Below are positions 8,628 to 18,185 of a DNA stretch of 64,000 nucleotides, one piece after another (within the stretch, counting starts at the first letter, position 1; each line of letters starts with the position of its first letter). The position numbers and the translations under genes were made by a program. Source of the DNA: an uncultured Pelagibacteraceae bacterium (GTDB lineage Bacteria > Pseudomonadota > Alphaproteobacteria > Pelagibacterales > Pelagibacteraceae); NCBI GenBank assembly GCA_902633185.1, contig CACPFN010000001.1, positions 1-64,000 of the forward strand. Direction: 5' to 3'. Under the pieces are notes generated by a model that was given only the letters and a program-made list of their open reading frames with translations, was not told where the DNA came from and searched no databases.

Positions 8628-9058
8628 TAATTCTTTTTTGAATTAAAATCGATACCATATTCTGATCTTGGTCCTTTTCTTAATCCAAAAGGTCCAGAGA
8701 TAAAAATTGTCATTGGCCTTGTTCCTGGCTCAAGGTCTACTCTATGATATGCATTGGCTGATCTAAATCCAATATATCCAGGTTTTCTCCAGAACTTACC
8801 TTTTTTAGTAGTTTCCCAATAACCGTCTCTCAAAATTATTGTAATATAAGGGAATAGATGATTATGAACTCCATCCCCATGATCATCATCCAACATTTCA
8901 TGAATTAATATATTAAATGGGAACCATTTTGGTCTATTCCTAAATAATAAATAATATCTATTCATCCATGGTTTGGCTTCATTAAATTTTGGGTGAGACG
9001 GCCCCCTATCTAAAACTATTTTTTTTCTTCCAATTTTTTCCAAAAATTTTAATAACAT
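8627..9058 (-). CDS. Cupin-fold protein of unknown function
   Basis: The 143-residue protein has a cupin-like metal motif: DDDHGDGVHNHLFPYITIILRDGYWE, with several histidines, and later YIGFRSANAYHRVDLEPG supplying another histidine. This suits a single-domain metal-binding beta-barrel. I cannot name a substrate. It overlaps zapE by one base and begins directly after the BamB-like gene, so it belongs to the acnA-bamB-zapE operon. It has no signal peptide, so it is probably cytoplasmic. A dioxygenase or a metabolite-binding role are both possible. Confidence 0.72.
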   Translation of the reverse strand: MLLKFLEKIGRKKIVLDRGPSHPKFNEAKPWMNRYYLLFRNRPKWFPFNILIHEMLDDDHGDGVHNHLFPYITIILRDGYWETTKKGKFWRKPGYIGFRSANAYHRVDLEPGTRPMTIFISGPFGLRKGPRSEYGIDFNSKKN

Positions 9059-9708
9059 TAATTTGATCTTATAATTCCATTATTTTTAATTAAAAAAATA
9101 TTGGCATTATTAATAAATGGCCTCGATATTTTTTCATTATTAAATTTAATTACTTTCTCTGTTTCAGAATTAGTTAAATTAATAATCAAAATTCGTCCAT
9201 TATCGGTAGACAAATAAATTTTATTTTTAGCAATAACAAAACCTACTGGTGTAATTTTCTCTCTTTTTTTAAATGTTGAGAAAACATCAGTGATCCTGAT
9301 TATATTTCCAGTCTCAGTATCAATTACAAATAAATATCCTTCCTCAGAAATATTAAAAATATAATTTTCAGAAATAGTAGGCTTTAAACTGGAATTTACA
9401 GTTTGTTTCCATTTTACTATGCCAGTTCTTGTGTCAATTGAGAATAACTCATTTTTATTATTTGAAAAATATATTGTTTCATTATTTAAAATCATTTCTG
9501 AATTTTTTAGACTAAATGCATTTAAGAATATTTCATTGCTCTGAGTAGGTGTTTGCCAAACTAAACTCCCATCATTAATATTTAATGCCGTAAGATCACC
9601 TAAATTATTAAGTGAATAAACAATGTCATCTTTAATAATAACAGATAATTTTTTTTTGAGATTTAATGAATGTATTTTCTGTTTTAAAATTCCATAATTC
9701 ATCTCCAT
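9058..9708 (-). CDS. bamB: BamB-like beta-propeller lipoprotein, C-terminal part (after frameshift)
   Basis: This ORF is the downstream half of a gene interrupted near 9649-9657 by an A9 run (minus strand). The first ~17 residues of the track ORF (MEMNYGILKQKIHSLNL) are read from the wrong frame. Homology to propeller repeats begins at LSVIIKDDIVYSLNNLGDL. Repeated PQQ-like blades are visible: DGSLVWQTPT, TRTGIVKWKQ, DTETGNII. BamB is the outer-membrane-assembly (BAM) lipoprotein. Removing one A fuses this frame with the upstream ORF into a protein of about 422 residues. Confidence 0.75.
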   Translation of the reverse strand: MEMNYGILKQKIHSLNLKKKLSVIIKDDIVYSLNNLGDLTALNINDGSLVWQTPTQSNEIFLNAFSLKNSEMILNNETIYFSNNKNELFSIDTRTGIVKWKQTVNSSLKPTISENYIFNISEEGYLFVIDTETGNIIRITDVFSTFKKREKITPVGFVIAKNKIYLSTDNGRILIINLTNSETEKVIKFNNEKISRPFINNANIFLIKNNGIIRSN

Positions 9709-10327
9709 CTACTATTGAGAAACATCTAATAACATTATCAAAATCAACAGTGACAAATTTATCATTTTTTATAGCAATATTTGAATTAAATGGAGATAGA
9801 CTGTCCTTCTTCCAGTTTAGTTCCCCATTATCTAAATTTAATGAAAAAATATTTGAAAGAGTATCAGCAGCAATAATTTTATTATCTATATAATTAAAAT
9901 ATAATATCGGATTAAGTTTTCTCTCTTTCTTTGAGTAATGATTTGCTTTCCACAAAGTTTCAAATTTTTCATTAATTCTTAATATCGTACCTTTATTATC
10001 AAAATAAATTAGATCATTATTTTCGATAAATAAAATATCTGTATCGATTGAATTAAACTGTTTAATCTTTGAAAATTTAAATGTTTTCTTTTTTTCAAAT
10101 GTTGGCTCAAAGTTTATATGTCCATTATTATTTGTATTATTATTTATAAAACTATTATCTTTAACTAATTTAGAAAGATTTATTTGTATATTTGGATTCA
10201 ATTGTTGTTGAATTGGTTTAATTTCTTCAAATAAAATTTTAGAATTATTATTTTCTACAGATTTATCACTTTGACCACAACTTGATAATAAAAGTAAAAA
10301 GACGAAATATAATACTATCCTACTCAC
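9632..10327 (-). CDS. bamB: BamB-like beta-propeller lipoprotein, N-terminal part (before frameshift)
   Basis: The ORF starts with a lipoprotein signal peptide (MSRIVLYFVFLLLLSSCGQ) whose lipobox cysteine is at residue 17. An asparagine-rich linker and PQQ-like propeller blades follow (NLDNGELNWKKDSL, SIVDGDELWNFKTEN). It then runs out of frame at the A9 tract into IICYY and stops. The mature lipoprotein would face the periplasm at the outer membrane. It follows the yfgM-like gene with an 8-base overlap; the BamB-YfgM pairing is a known conserved neighbourhood. The break is probably a homopolymer sequencing error or slippage rather than true decay, because both halves stay intact. Confidence 0.78.
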   Translation of the reverse strand: MSRIVLYFVFLLLLSSCGQSDKSVENNNSKILFEEIKPIQQQLNPNIQINLSKLVKDNSFINNNTNNNGHINFEPTFEKKKTFKFSKIKQFNSIDTDILFIENNDLIYFDNKGTILRINEKFETLWKANHYSKKERKLNPILYFNYIDNKIIAADTLSNIFSLNLDNGELNWKKDSLSPFNSNIAIKNDKFVTVDFDNVIRCFSIVDGDELWNFKTENTFIKSQKKIICYY

Positions 10328-10964
10328 TGAAACTAGATCTTAGCCTTTTTTGAGCTTTGGTTTTTATTTTTGAGTTATTATTTTCAAGACTAACTATTTG
10401 CTCAAAAAATTCTTTTGATTTTTGCATTTGATTTTTTGATAAATAATATTCTGCCATAATATAAAGACTGTGTGGTTTCCATATACTATCTGCTTTAATT
10501 AAAGGATTAAAAATAGCTAACAATTGATTTTCATCTGAAAAATCTGAATTATATAGGCCTTTTTTAAAGATTGTTAGTTCTTTAAACTTTTTATCCAAAC
10601 CAATATCATTAATTAAAATATCAAAATAATTGTTAATTTCATCTTTTGAATTTATCAAATCGTTATCTAGCAAAAAATAAAAGGCTAGAGGAGAATATGT
10701 TTTGTCTTTAGCATTAATCACCTCTTTAAGATCTGGGATCACATTATATTTATTATCTGCTTCATACCTTATTATAGCTAAGTCGTATTTATCAGCTAAT
10801 TTTTCTTTTTTGCTAGATTGATATTCTTCAAAAGAAAAGTAACCGATTAAAACCAAAATAATTATTACTAATATCGAAATTAAAGAATTTTTATTATTTA
10901 TGAAAAAGTTTTTAATTTTTTCATTACGTGTTTGGGTATTTATTATTTCAATATCTTCATCCAT
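10320..10964 (-). CDS. YfgM-like membrane-anchored TPR protein
   Basis: The 214-residue protein has a charged cytoplasmic N-terminus (about 25 residues), one transmembrane helix (LISILVIIILVLIGYFSF) and a periplasmic helical region with TPR-like repeats (WKPHSLYIMAEYYLSKNQMQKSKEFFEQIV). This matches the YfgM/TPR-like family that sits upstream of bamB in proteobacteria and is linked to Sec-translocon-associated periplasmic chaperones. The start overlaps the acnA stop by one base (TAATG). Confidence 0.8.
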   Translation of the reverse strand: MDEDIEIINTQTRNEKIKNFFINNKNSLISILVIIILVLIGYFSFEEYQSSKKEKLADKYDLAIIRYEADNKYNVIPDLKEVINAKDKTYSPLAFYFLLDNDLINSKDEINNYFDILINDIGLDKKFKELTIFKKGLYNSDFSDENQLLAIFNPLIKADSIWKPHSLYIMAEYYLSKNQMQKSKEFFEQIVSLENNNSKIKTKAQKRLRSSFSE

Positions 10965-13633
10965 TAAATCATGTTCCTAAGTACATATTGTAAAATTCCA
11001 CCATTTTTGTAATACTCTAATTCGTTCTTGGTATCTATTCTACTTAACATTTTAATTCTCTTGATATCTCCAGAAACATATTTGATTTCAACATCAACTT
11101 CATCTCTAGGATCTATACCTTTTTCTAAGTCAATAATAGAAAATAGTTCTGAGCCATCTAATTTTAGATTAGTTCTATTTATTCCATCTTTAAACTGTAA
11201 TGGTAGTATACCCATTCCTATAAGATTTGATCTATGAATTCTCTCAAAACTTTCTGCAAAAACAGCTTTTACACCTAAAAGTTTAGTTCCTTTGGCCGCC
11301 CAATCTCTTGAAGAACCAGTTCCATACTCTTTACCACCAATTACAACTAAATCTGTACCTCTTTTTTTATATTCAACAACCGCATCATAAACTGGCATTA
11401 CTTTTTCCTCAGGGTACAACTTTGTAAAACCACCTTCAGTACCAGGAGCCATTTCATTTCTAATTCTTATATTAGCAAAAGTCCCTCTCATCATAACCTC
11501 ATGATTGCCTCTTCTTGCTCCATAGGAATTATAGTCTTTAGGAAGAATTTGATGTTTCATAAAATATTCTCCAGTCGGACTATCTTTTTGAATTGATCCA
11601 GCAGGTGAAATATGATCAGTGGTAATACTATCACCTAATATTAATAGTGGTCTAGCATCCTTAATTTCTTTAAATCCTTCTGGTTTATCAGGAAGATTGT
11701 CGAAAAATGGAGGTTTTTTTACATATGTTGAATTATCTTCCCAATTATAAATATTGGTTTCATCTGTTTTAATTTTTTGCCATTGTTCTGGTCCTTGGGA
11801 AACATTTGAGTATCTTTTTATAAACATTTCTGCATTTAATGAATTTCTCAATGTTTCTTCTATTTCTTTGTTAGATGGCCATATATCTTTTAAAAAAACA
11901 TCTTTACCATCTTTATCTTTACCTAATGGATCCTTATACAAATCAAATCTCATAGTTCCTGCTATTGCATAAGCAACAACTAATGGCGGAGACGCTAAAT
12001 AGTTTGCTTTTATTAGAGGTGAAATTCTTCCTTCAAAGTTTCTGTTTCCAGATAAAACTGAAACAGCATAAATATTATTATTTTTTATGGAATCTGATAT
12101 GTTATCAGCTAATGGACCTGAATTACCAATACAAGTAGTGCATCCATAACCAACTAAATTAAATCCTAACTTATCTAAATAAATATTTAGCCCAGCTTTT
12201 TCTAGATAGTCTGTAACTACTTGAGATCCAGGTGCTAAAGATGTTTTCACCCAGGGCTTAGTCATTAAACCTTTTTCAATTGCATTTTTTGCAAGTAAAC
12301 CCGCTCCAATTAGTACACTTGGATTAGAAGTATTAGTGCAAGAAGTGATTGCAGCAATTAAAACATCACCATCAGTTATTTTAAATTCTTCTTTTTCAAC
12401 ATTATAAATATTTGGTTCTTCTTTTTTAGTAACTTCTGAAAACACTTTTTTAAAATTTGATGATGCATTAGTTAGCAAAACTTTATCTTGGGGACGTTTT
12501 GGTCCTGAAATAGTCGGCACTATAGTTGACATATCTAAAGATAGAGTGTCTGTAAATTCTACATCTAAACTCGCCCAAAGTCCTTGTTCTTGAGCATACT
12601 GTTTTACAATTTCAACATTTTGATCATCTCTTCCTGAGAATTTTAAATATTTTAAAGTCTCGTCATCTATTGGGAAAAAACCACAAGTTGCACCATACTC
12701 AGGTGCCATATTTGCTATAGTAGCCCTATCTGCTAAAGTCAGATTTTTTAGTCCTTCACCAAAGAATTCAACAAACTTTCCCACAACTCCTTTATCTCTC
12801 AACATTTTAACTACAGTTAAAACAAGATCAGTTGCTGTAGTTCCTTCTGGCATTTTTGATTTCATTTCAAACCCAATAACTTCAGGTATTAACATCGAAA
12901 TAGGTTGACCTAACATTCCAGCTTCAGCTTCAATTCCACCTACGCCCCAGCCTAAAACCGATAGACCATTTACCATAGTTGTATGACTATCTGTTCCAAC
13001 TAAAGTATCTGGGAATATATATTCTTCGCCTTTGTATTTTTCATTCCAGACAACTTTTGAAAGGTATTCCAGATTGACTTGATGACATATTCCAGTTCCC
13101 GGTGGAACTATTCTAAAATTATTGAATGCTTGTTGCCCCCATTTAAGAAAAGAATATCTTTCAGCATTCCGATTAAATTCAATATCAACATTTTCTTTTA
13201 ATGAATTTTTATTTGCAAATTTATCTACTTGTACAGAGTGATCAATTACCAAATCAACTGATGATAATGGATTGATAGTGCTTGGATCTTTATTTTTTTC
13301 TTTTACAGCCTCTCTCATTGCGGCTAAATCTGCAACTGCAGGAATTCCAGTGTAGTCTTGAAGTAAAACTCTCGCAGGCCTATATGCAATTTCTGTATTA
13401 GAACTTTTAGATTTTAACCAATCTTTAATAGCTTCAATTTGATTTTTATTAACCGTTATATCGTCTTCAAATCTTAACAAATTCTCAAGTAAGACCTTCA
13501 ATGATTTTGGAAGCTTTGATATACCTGCTAAGCCATTTTTCTCAGCCTCTTTCAGTGAGTAAAAATTATAACTTTTGCCGTTAACTGAAATTTTAGTTAA
13601 CGAATTGAACGAGTTTTTGTCTCCTGGTTTCAT
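10964..13633 (-). CDS. acnA: Aconitate hydratase A
   Basis: A cytoplasmic [4Fe-4S] TCA-cycle enzyme interconverting citrate and isocitrate. The Fe-S ligand cysteines are visible in AITSCTNTSNP (about residue 432) and YGCTTCIGNSG (about 498 and 501). GKEYGTGSSRDWAAKGT marks the swivelling C-terminal domain. I set the start at MKPGDKNSFNS (13633) because the longer track start (13696) would run 61 bases into lysE, while this ATG lies 2 bases after the lysE stop. The resulting 889 residues match the usual AcnA length. It is the major gene of the minus-strand operon. Confidence 0.95.
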   Translation of the reverse strand: MKPGDKNSFNSLTKISVNGKSYNFYSLKEAEKNGLAGISKLPKSLKVLLENLLRFEDDITVNKNQIEAIKDWLKSKSSNTEIAYRPARVLLQDYTGIPAVADLAAMREAVKEKNKDPSTINPLSSVDLVIDHSVQVDKFANKNSLKENVDIEFNRNAERYSFLKWGQQAFNNFRIVPPGTGICHQVNLEYLSKVVWNEKYKGEEYIFPDTLVGTDSHTTMVNGLSVLGWGVGGIEAEAGMLGQPISMLIPEVIGFEMKSKMPEGTTATDLVLTVVKMLRDKGVVGKFVEFFGEGLKNLTLADRATIANMAPEYGATCGFFPIDDETLKYLKFSGRDDQNVEIVKQYAQEQGLWASLDVEFTDTLSLDMSTIVPTISGPKRPQDKVLLTNASSNFKKVFSEVTKKEEPNIYNVEKEEFKITDGDVLIAAITSCTNTSNPSVLIGAGLLAKNAIEKGLMTKPWVKTSLAPGSQVVTDYLEKAGLNIYLDKLGFNLVGYGCTTCIGNSGPLADNISDSIKNNNIYAVSVLSGNRNFEGRISPLIKANYLASPPLVVAYAIAGTMRFDLYKDPLGKDKDGKDVFLKDIWPSNKEIEETLRNSLNAEMFIKRYSNVSQGPEQWQKIKTDETNIYNWEDNSTYVKKPPFFDNLPDKPEGFKEIKDARPLLILGDSITTDHISPAGSIQKDSPTGEYFMKHQILPKDYNSYGARRGNHEVMMRGTFANIRIRNEMAPGTEGGFTKLYPEEKVMPVYDAVVEYKKRGTDLVVIGGKEYGTGSSRDWAAKGTKLLGVKAVFAESFERIHRSNLIGMGILPLQFKDGINRTNLKLDGSELFSIIDLEKGIDPRDEVDVEIKYVSGDIKRIKMLSRIDTKNELEYYKNGGILQYVLRNMI

Positions 13634-13635
13634 AT

Positions 13636-14226
13636 TTAATAATAAAATGTAGCTATGCAGCCTAATAAAAGCGCTGACATAACATAATTGAACCATTTAA
13701 TAAATTTCTCATTTGTCGCGAATTTTCTCATAAATTTACCAATTAAAGTCCAGAATAAGATACTAAATATAGCAAAGAAAAAGGCAGAAGTTAGGAGCCA
13801 GAAAGAATAAGTAAAAAAGTTATCTCCAGATTCGATATAAGTTGATACTGCAATAATAGCAACGATTACTCCTTTGGGATTTAAGAATTGAAAAAGAAAT
13901 GTTTCTATAAATTTAACGGGTTCTAATTTTTCTTTTTGATTTGATGATTTAGAAAATGAAATTCTGTAAGCCAAATAAACTAAAAATGCAGACCCTGTAA
14001 AAACTAAAATCTTTTGAATTATTGGATATAATTTAAAAACATTAATTAGCCCAAAATTGACTAAAGATAGCATTGAGGTAAAACCAAATATAACACCTAA
14101 CATTAGAGGTATAGTTTTTTTTACTCCATGATTAAAACCTGAATGAGATGCAACAATATTATTTGGGCCAGGTGAGCAACTGGTAACAAAAAAAAATAAA
14201 CTTAATGATAATAGTTCTGGATGCAT
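13636..14226 (-). CDS. LysE/RhtB-family amino-acid exporter
   Basis: A 196-residue protein with about six hydrophobic segments. It has the family signature near the N-terminus (FVTSCSPGPNNIVASHSGFNHG, including the PGPN turn) and FQFLNPKGVIVAIIAVS in the middle. Family members export lysine, threonine, homoserine or related amino acids across the inner membrane. It directly abuts csaA upstream and acnA downstream. The exact substrate cannot be read from the sequence. Confidence 0.88.
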   Translation of the reverse strand: MHPELLSLSLFFFVTSCSPGPNNIVASHSGFNHGVKKTIPLMLGVIFGFTSMLSLVNFGLINVFKLYPIIQKILVFTGSAFLVYLAYRISFSKSSNQKEKLEPVKFIETFLFQFLNPKGVIVAIIAVSTYIESGDNFFTYSFWLLTSAFFFAIFSILFWTLIGKFMRKFATNEKFIKWFNYVMSALLLGCIATFYY

Positions 14227-14568
14227 TTAAGCAATTGGTAATCCATTCTCTGCTTCTTGAGATGGATGAACTAAAGTTACTCTACCTTCTGCATCTATAG
14301 CTCCTAGAATTAATACTTGCGAAACAACACCAGCAATATTTTTTTCTGCAAAATTACAAACACCAATTACTTGTTTTCCTTTAAGATTCTCTTCATTATA
14401 ATAATGAGTAATTTGAGCTGAAGATTGTTTTATCCCTATTTTTTCTCCAAAATCAACTTCTACAACTAATGAAGGTTTTCTTGCTTTTTCATTTTTTCTT
14501 ACAGAGATAATTGTTCCTAATCTAATATCGACTTTATCAAAGTCTTCATACGTAATTTGTTCTTTCAT
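14227..14568 (-). CDS. csaA: CsaA-like tRNA-binding-domain protein
   Basis: The 113-residue protein consists of a single OB-fold tRNA-binding domain: DKVDIRLGTIISVRKNEKARKPSLVVEVDFG, then IKQSSAQITHYY and QVIGVCNFAEKNIAGVVSQVLILGA. This is the pattern of CsaA, a dimeric chaperone/RNA-binding protein linked to protein secretion. It is the first gene of the minus operon running to yjbQ. Only 25 bases separate its start from the divergent argE-like gene, so both promoters must lie in or overlap that gap. Confidence 0.87.
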   Translation of the reverse strand: MKEQITYEDFDKVDIRLGTIISVRKNEKARKPSLVVEVDFGEKIGIKQSSAQITHYYNEENLKGKQVIGVCNFAEKNIAGVVSQVLILGAIDAEGRVTLVHPSQEAENGLPIA

Positions 14569-14593
14569 AAATTTAATATATAATGATTTGTAA

Positions 14594-15781
14594 ATGAGTA
14601 CAGAAAATAATCCTGATAAAATTTATAAAGATTCAATAAGAATATTGACAGATTTGATTGCTTTCAAAACTATTTCTGGAAACGATAATAATAGTCTCAT
14701 TAATTATTGTGATGATATTTTAAAAAATTTAGGAGCAACTTCATTTAGAATTTTTGATGGTGATAAAAAAAGAGTAAATCTTTTTGCTTCTTTAAAATCT
14801 AAAAATGGAAATGGTAAAAAACCGATTATTCTTTCAGGTCATACAGATGTAGTCCCAGTTTCAAAAGGCTGGTCTACTGATCCATTTGTTGCAACTATAA
14901 AAAATGAGAAATTATTTGGGAGAGGTTCTTGTGATATGAAAGGTTTTATTGCATGTGCTTTAGCATATGCTCCTGTATTTATAGAAAATAATTTAGACAG
15001 AGACATTCACTTTTCATTTACATTCGATGAAGAAACTGCATGCATCGGCGCACCATTATTAATAAAAGAATTAAAAAAAAGAGATATTAAAGATGGAATT
15101 TGCATAATTGGTGAGCCAACCAATATGAAAATCATTGATGCCCATAAAGGTATGAATGAATATACAATTCACTTTGGAGGTTTAGCTGGTCATAGTTCTA
15201 AACCAGGCCAAGGTGTTAATGCAGTTGAATATGCATCGAGGTATATAAACAAATTACTAGAAATTAGATCAAAACTAAAAGATAGAGCTCCTAAAGATTG
15301 TATATTTAATCCACCATACTCTACATTATCAGTTGGTGGAGTTTCAGGTGGTATAGCCCATAATGTTATCGCTGATAAATGTAAAGTTGAATGGGAAACT
15401 AGACCGGTTGTCAGAGAAGATGGAGATTTTGTAAATCAAATAATAGACGATTATGTTGATAAAGAATTATTGCCAGAAATGAAAAAAGTTTTTTCAGATG
15501 CTTATATTAAAAAAGAAATTATAGGCGAAGTAGTTGGATTTAATAGATTGAACGATTCCGAGGCTTGTGAATTTGTTTCTAGTATAACTGGTGACAATTC
15601 AAGGGAAGCTGTTTCATTTGGAACAGAGGCTGGACTCTTTCAAGAAGTTGGTATTAGTACAGTAGTTTGTGGACCAGGTTCCATTGAACAGGCTCATAAA
15701 ATTGATGAATATATAGAACTTAGTGAATTAAAGAAATGTCTAGACTTTTTAAAAGGTGTAAAAGATAAATCTATAAATTAA
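14594..15781 (+). CDS. argE: Acetylornithine deacetylase-like M20 metallohydrolase
   Basis: A 395-residue M20 zinc amidohydrolase. Zinc and catalytic motifs are ILSGHTDVVPVS, GRGSCDMKGFIACALA and FTFDEETACIGA. SHSSKPGQGVNAVEYASRYI-like residues mark the lid domain, and the final zinc histidine lies in GPGSIEQAHKIDEYI. ArgE converts N-acetylornithine to ornithine in arginine synthesis. Other M20 enzymes hydrolyse N-acetylated diamines or dipeptides, so the substrate is probable but not certain. It ends in a 4-base convergent overlap with the aldehyde dehydrogenase. Confidence 0.85.
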   Translation: MSTENNPDKIYKDSIRILTDLIAFKTISGNDNNSLINYCDDILKNLGATSFRIFDGDKKRVNLFASLKSKNGNGKKPIILSGHTDVVPVSKGWSTDPFVATIKNEKLFGRGSCDMKGFIACALAYAPVFIENNLDRDIHFSFTFDEETACIGAPLLIKELKKRDIKDGICIIGEPTNMKIIDAHKGMNEYTIHFGGLAGHSSKPGQGVNAVEYASRYINKLLEIRSKLKDRAPKDCIFNPPYSTLSVGGVSGGIAHNVIADKCKVEWETRPVVREDGDFVNQIIDDYVDKELLPEMKKVFSDAYIKKEIIGEVVGFNRLNDSEACEFVSSITGDNSREAVSFGTEAGLFQEVGISTVVCGPGSIEQAHKIDEYIELSELKKCLDFLKGVKDKSIN

Positions 15782-17211
15782 TTCCAACCACCTACAGATT
15801 TAACTTCTAGAAATTCAAGCAATCCTTCTTTACCCGCTTCTCTTCCAATTCCAGAATGTTTGAAACCTCCAAAAGGTGCATCAACTGCAATACCAGCACC
15901 ATTTACATCAACCATTCCAGATCTAAGTTTTCTGGCAACTCTTTGTACCTTTTCCTTATCTTGAGTTTGAATATAGTTTGTTAATCCATAATCAGTATCA
16001 TTTGCAATTTTAATTGCCTCTTCTTCAGTTTCAAATGGAATAACAGATAAAACAGGACCAAATATTTCTGTTCTTGCAATTTCCATTTCATTTTTTACAT
16101 CTGCAAAAACTGTCGGTTTTACATAATAACCATCATTTAATCCTTTTGGTTTTCCAACTCCACCTGCAACTAATTTTGCTCCTTCATCTATTCCTTTTTG
16201 AATTAAACCTTGAATTTTATTGAATTGAGTTTCAGAAATTACAGGACCAATATGCTCTCCATTTTTATTTGGATCATCTACTTTAAATTCATTTGTATAT
16301 TTTCTTAGTCTTTCTATCGCTTCATTATAAATTGATTTTTCAACAAGCATTCTTGTAGGGGCATTACATGATTGTCCTGAATTTCTAAAACATCTGAATG
16401 CACCTCTTTCTATTGCTTCTGCATCAGCATCTTCAAATATAATATTTGCACCTTTTCCTCCTAGCTCCAGACTTACTCTTTTAAAGTCCTTTGCGGCATT
16501 TTGAGAAATTAAAGCCCCTGCTCTTGTAGAGCCAGTGAATGAAATCATATTTACATCTGGATGACTTGTTAATGCATCTCCAGTTATTTCCCCATCTCCA
16601 TTTACTAAATTAAAAACACCTTTCGGAAATTTCGCTTCATCTATTAACTCAGCTATGATCATTGCCGATAAAGGTGCTAGTTCTGAAGGTTTTAAAATCA
16701 TAGTACAACCAGAAGCCAATGCAGGAATGACTTTTAAAGTAACTTGGTTTATTGGCCAGTTCCACGGTGTTATTAATGCGCACACACCTTTAGGCTCATA
16801 TATTATTCTTTGATTTTTTGCATGATCTCCCAAAGGTTTTTCGAACTCAAATTCTTTTAGATAACGAATAAATGATTTTGTATGACTCGCGCCAGTTCCT
16901 GTTTGTAGTTTTGACGCAAAATCTTTTGGCGCTCCCATCTCTTGAATAATTGCATCTGTAATATCATTCCATCTTTTTTTATATAATGAATAAAATACTT
17001 CTAATAATGACAATCTTTCCTCTTTAGAGGTAAATCCCCAAGTTTTAAAAGCTTCTTTAGCTGCTAAAACTGCATCATTGATGTCCTCCTTACTGCCTAA
17101 AGAAATTACTGCACAATTTTTTTCTGTTGCTGGATTTATGACCTCAATATCTTTAGGATTTTTTGGAGGAACCCATGAACCATTAATATAAAAATTTCTC
17201 TTTTCAATCAT
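15778..17211 (-). CDS. NAD(P)-dependent aldehyde dehydrogenase (paralogue 1)
   Basis: A 477-residue ALDH with the general-base glutamate in LELGGKGANII, the catalytic cysteine in FRNSGQSCNAPTRML, the substrate/cofactor segment TPWNWPINQVTLKVIPALASG and the C-terminal FGGFKHSGIGREAG. The Rossmann motif reads FTGSTRAG. The substrate is unknown. It closely resembles the ALDH at 41630-43063 in length and motif wording, so the two are paralogues. It is placed 20 bases downstream of agmatinase, so oxidising the aminoaldehyde derived from putrescine or guanidinobutyrate chemistry is a reasonable guess. Confidence 0.92.
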   Translation of the reverse strand: MIEKRNFYINGSWVPPKNPKDIEVINPATEKNCAVISLGSKEDINDAVLAAKEAFKTWGFTSKEERLSLLEVFYSLYKKRWNDITDAIIQEMGAPKDFASKLQTGTGASHTKSFIRYLKEFEFEKPLGDHAKNQRIIYEPKGVCALITPWNWPINQVTLKVIPALASGCTMILKPSELAPLSAMIIAELIDEAKFPKGVFNLVNGDGEITGDALTSHPDVNMISFTGSTRAGALISQNAAKDFKRVSLELGGKGANIIFEDADAEAIERGAFRCFRNSGQSCNAPTRMLVEKSIYNEAIERLRKYTNEFKVDDPNKNGEHIGPVISETQFNKIQGLIQKGIDEGAKLVAGGVGKPKGLNDGYYVKPTVFADVKNEMEIARTEIFGPVLSVIPFETEEEAIKIANDTDYGLTNYIQTQDKEKVQRVARKLRSGMVDVNGAGIAVDAPFGGFKHSGIGREAGKEGLLEFLEVKSVGGWN

Positions 17212-17231
17212 GCGCGCAAATTATCCTTTCT

Positions 17232-18185
17232 TCATGATTTTGCAAATAAATTTGTTAATTCATAGACAATTGTTGCTGCAGCTAGAGAGGTTACTTCTGC
17301 ATGGTCATAAGCAGGTGCAACTTCAACTACATCTGCAGAAATCAAATTTAAACCTGATAAACCCCTGAGGACGTTTACCATTTCTCTTGTGGTCATTCCT
17401 GCAATTTCAGGTGTTCCTGTACCTGGTGCAAATGCTGGATCTAATACATCAATATCAATGGACAAATATAATGCATTATCACCTACTCTATTTTTTATTC
17501 TTTCAACAATTTTATCAATTCCTTCTGTTTGAAATTCATCACAATGAATAATTTTAAATCCAAAGCTTTCATCATTTTTTATATCATCTCTGCTATAAAG
17601 TGGACCTCTTATACCTACATGCATAGAGGCGTTATCTAAAAATAAATTTTCCTCACGAGCTCTTCTAAATGGAGTGCCATGAGTATATGGTGCTCCAAAG
17701 TAGGTATCCCAGGTATCTAAATGGGCATCAAAATGAACAAGTGATACGGGTCCATTATTCTTTTTATTGGCTGCTCTAAGTAAAGGCACAGCAATTGTGT
17801 GATCTCCTCCAAGGCTTATTATTCCTCCAACTTTATTTAATAAATCGGTTGCTCCTACTTCAATTTGTTTGATGGCTTCATCAATATTAAATGGATTACA
17901 AGTAATGTCACCTGCATCTGCAACTTGTTGTACTTTGAATGGTTCTACATCATAATTAGGATGATAATTAGTCCTTAAATGTCTAGATGCTTGTCTAATA
18001 CTTTGTGGGCCAAATCTTGCACCTGGTCTATAACTAGTTCCTGAATCAAATGGAACTCCGACAATAGCAACATCACAACTTTCTACATCTCTTAGCTCAG
18101 GTAATCTTGCAAATGTTGAAGGGCCCGCATATCTTGGCACTTCTGTGCCACTAACAGGCTGAATAGGTTTTTTAGACTTTGTCAT
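17232..18185 (-). CDS. speB: Agmatinase / ureohydrolase
   Basis: A 317-residue arginase-fold enzyme with the binuclear manganese motifs: GGIISLGGDHTIAVP, VHFDAHLDTWD and YLSIDIDVLDPAFAPGTGTPE. It hydrolyses agmatine to putrescine and urea, or a related guanidino compound such as guanidinobutyrate. Length and the GTPEIAGMTTRE segment favour agmatinase/guanidinobutyrase over arginase. Its ATG overlaps the stop of a 44-codon membrane microprotein (ATGA), and the aldehyde dehydrogenase follows, suggesting a three-gene guanidino/polyamine operon. Confidence 0.9.
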   Translation of the reverse strand: MTKSKKPIQPVSGTEVPRYAGPSTFARLPELRDVESCDVAIVGVPFDSGTSYRPGARFGPQSIRQASRHLRTNYHPNYDVEPFKVQQVADAGDITCNPFNIDEAIKQIEVGATDLLNKVGGIISLGGDHTIAVPLLRAANKKNNGPVSLVHFDAHLDTWDTYFGAPYTHGTPFRRAREENLFLDNASMHVGIRGPLYSRDDIKNDESFGFKIIHCDEFQTEGIDKIVERIKNRVGDNALYLSIDIDVLDPAFAPGTGTPEIAGMTTREMVNVLRGLSGLNLISADVVEVAPAYDHAEVTSLAAATIVYELTNLFAKS

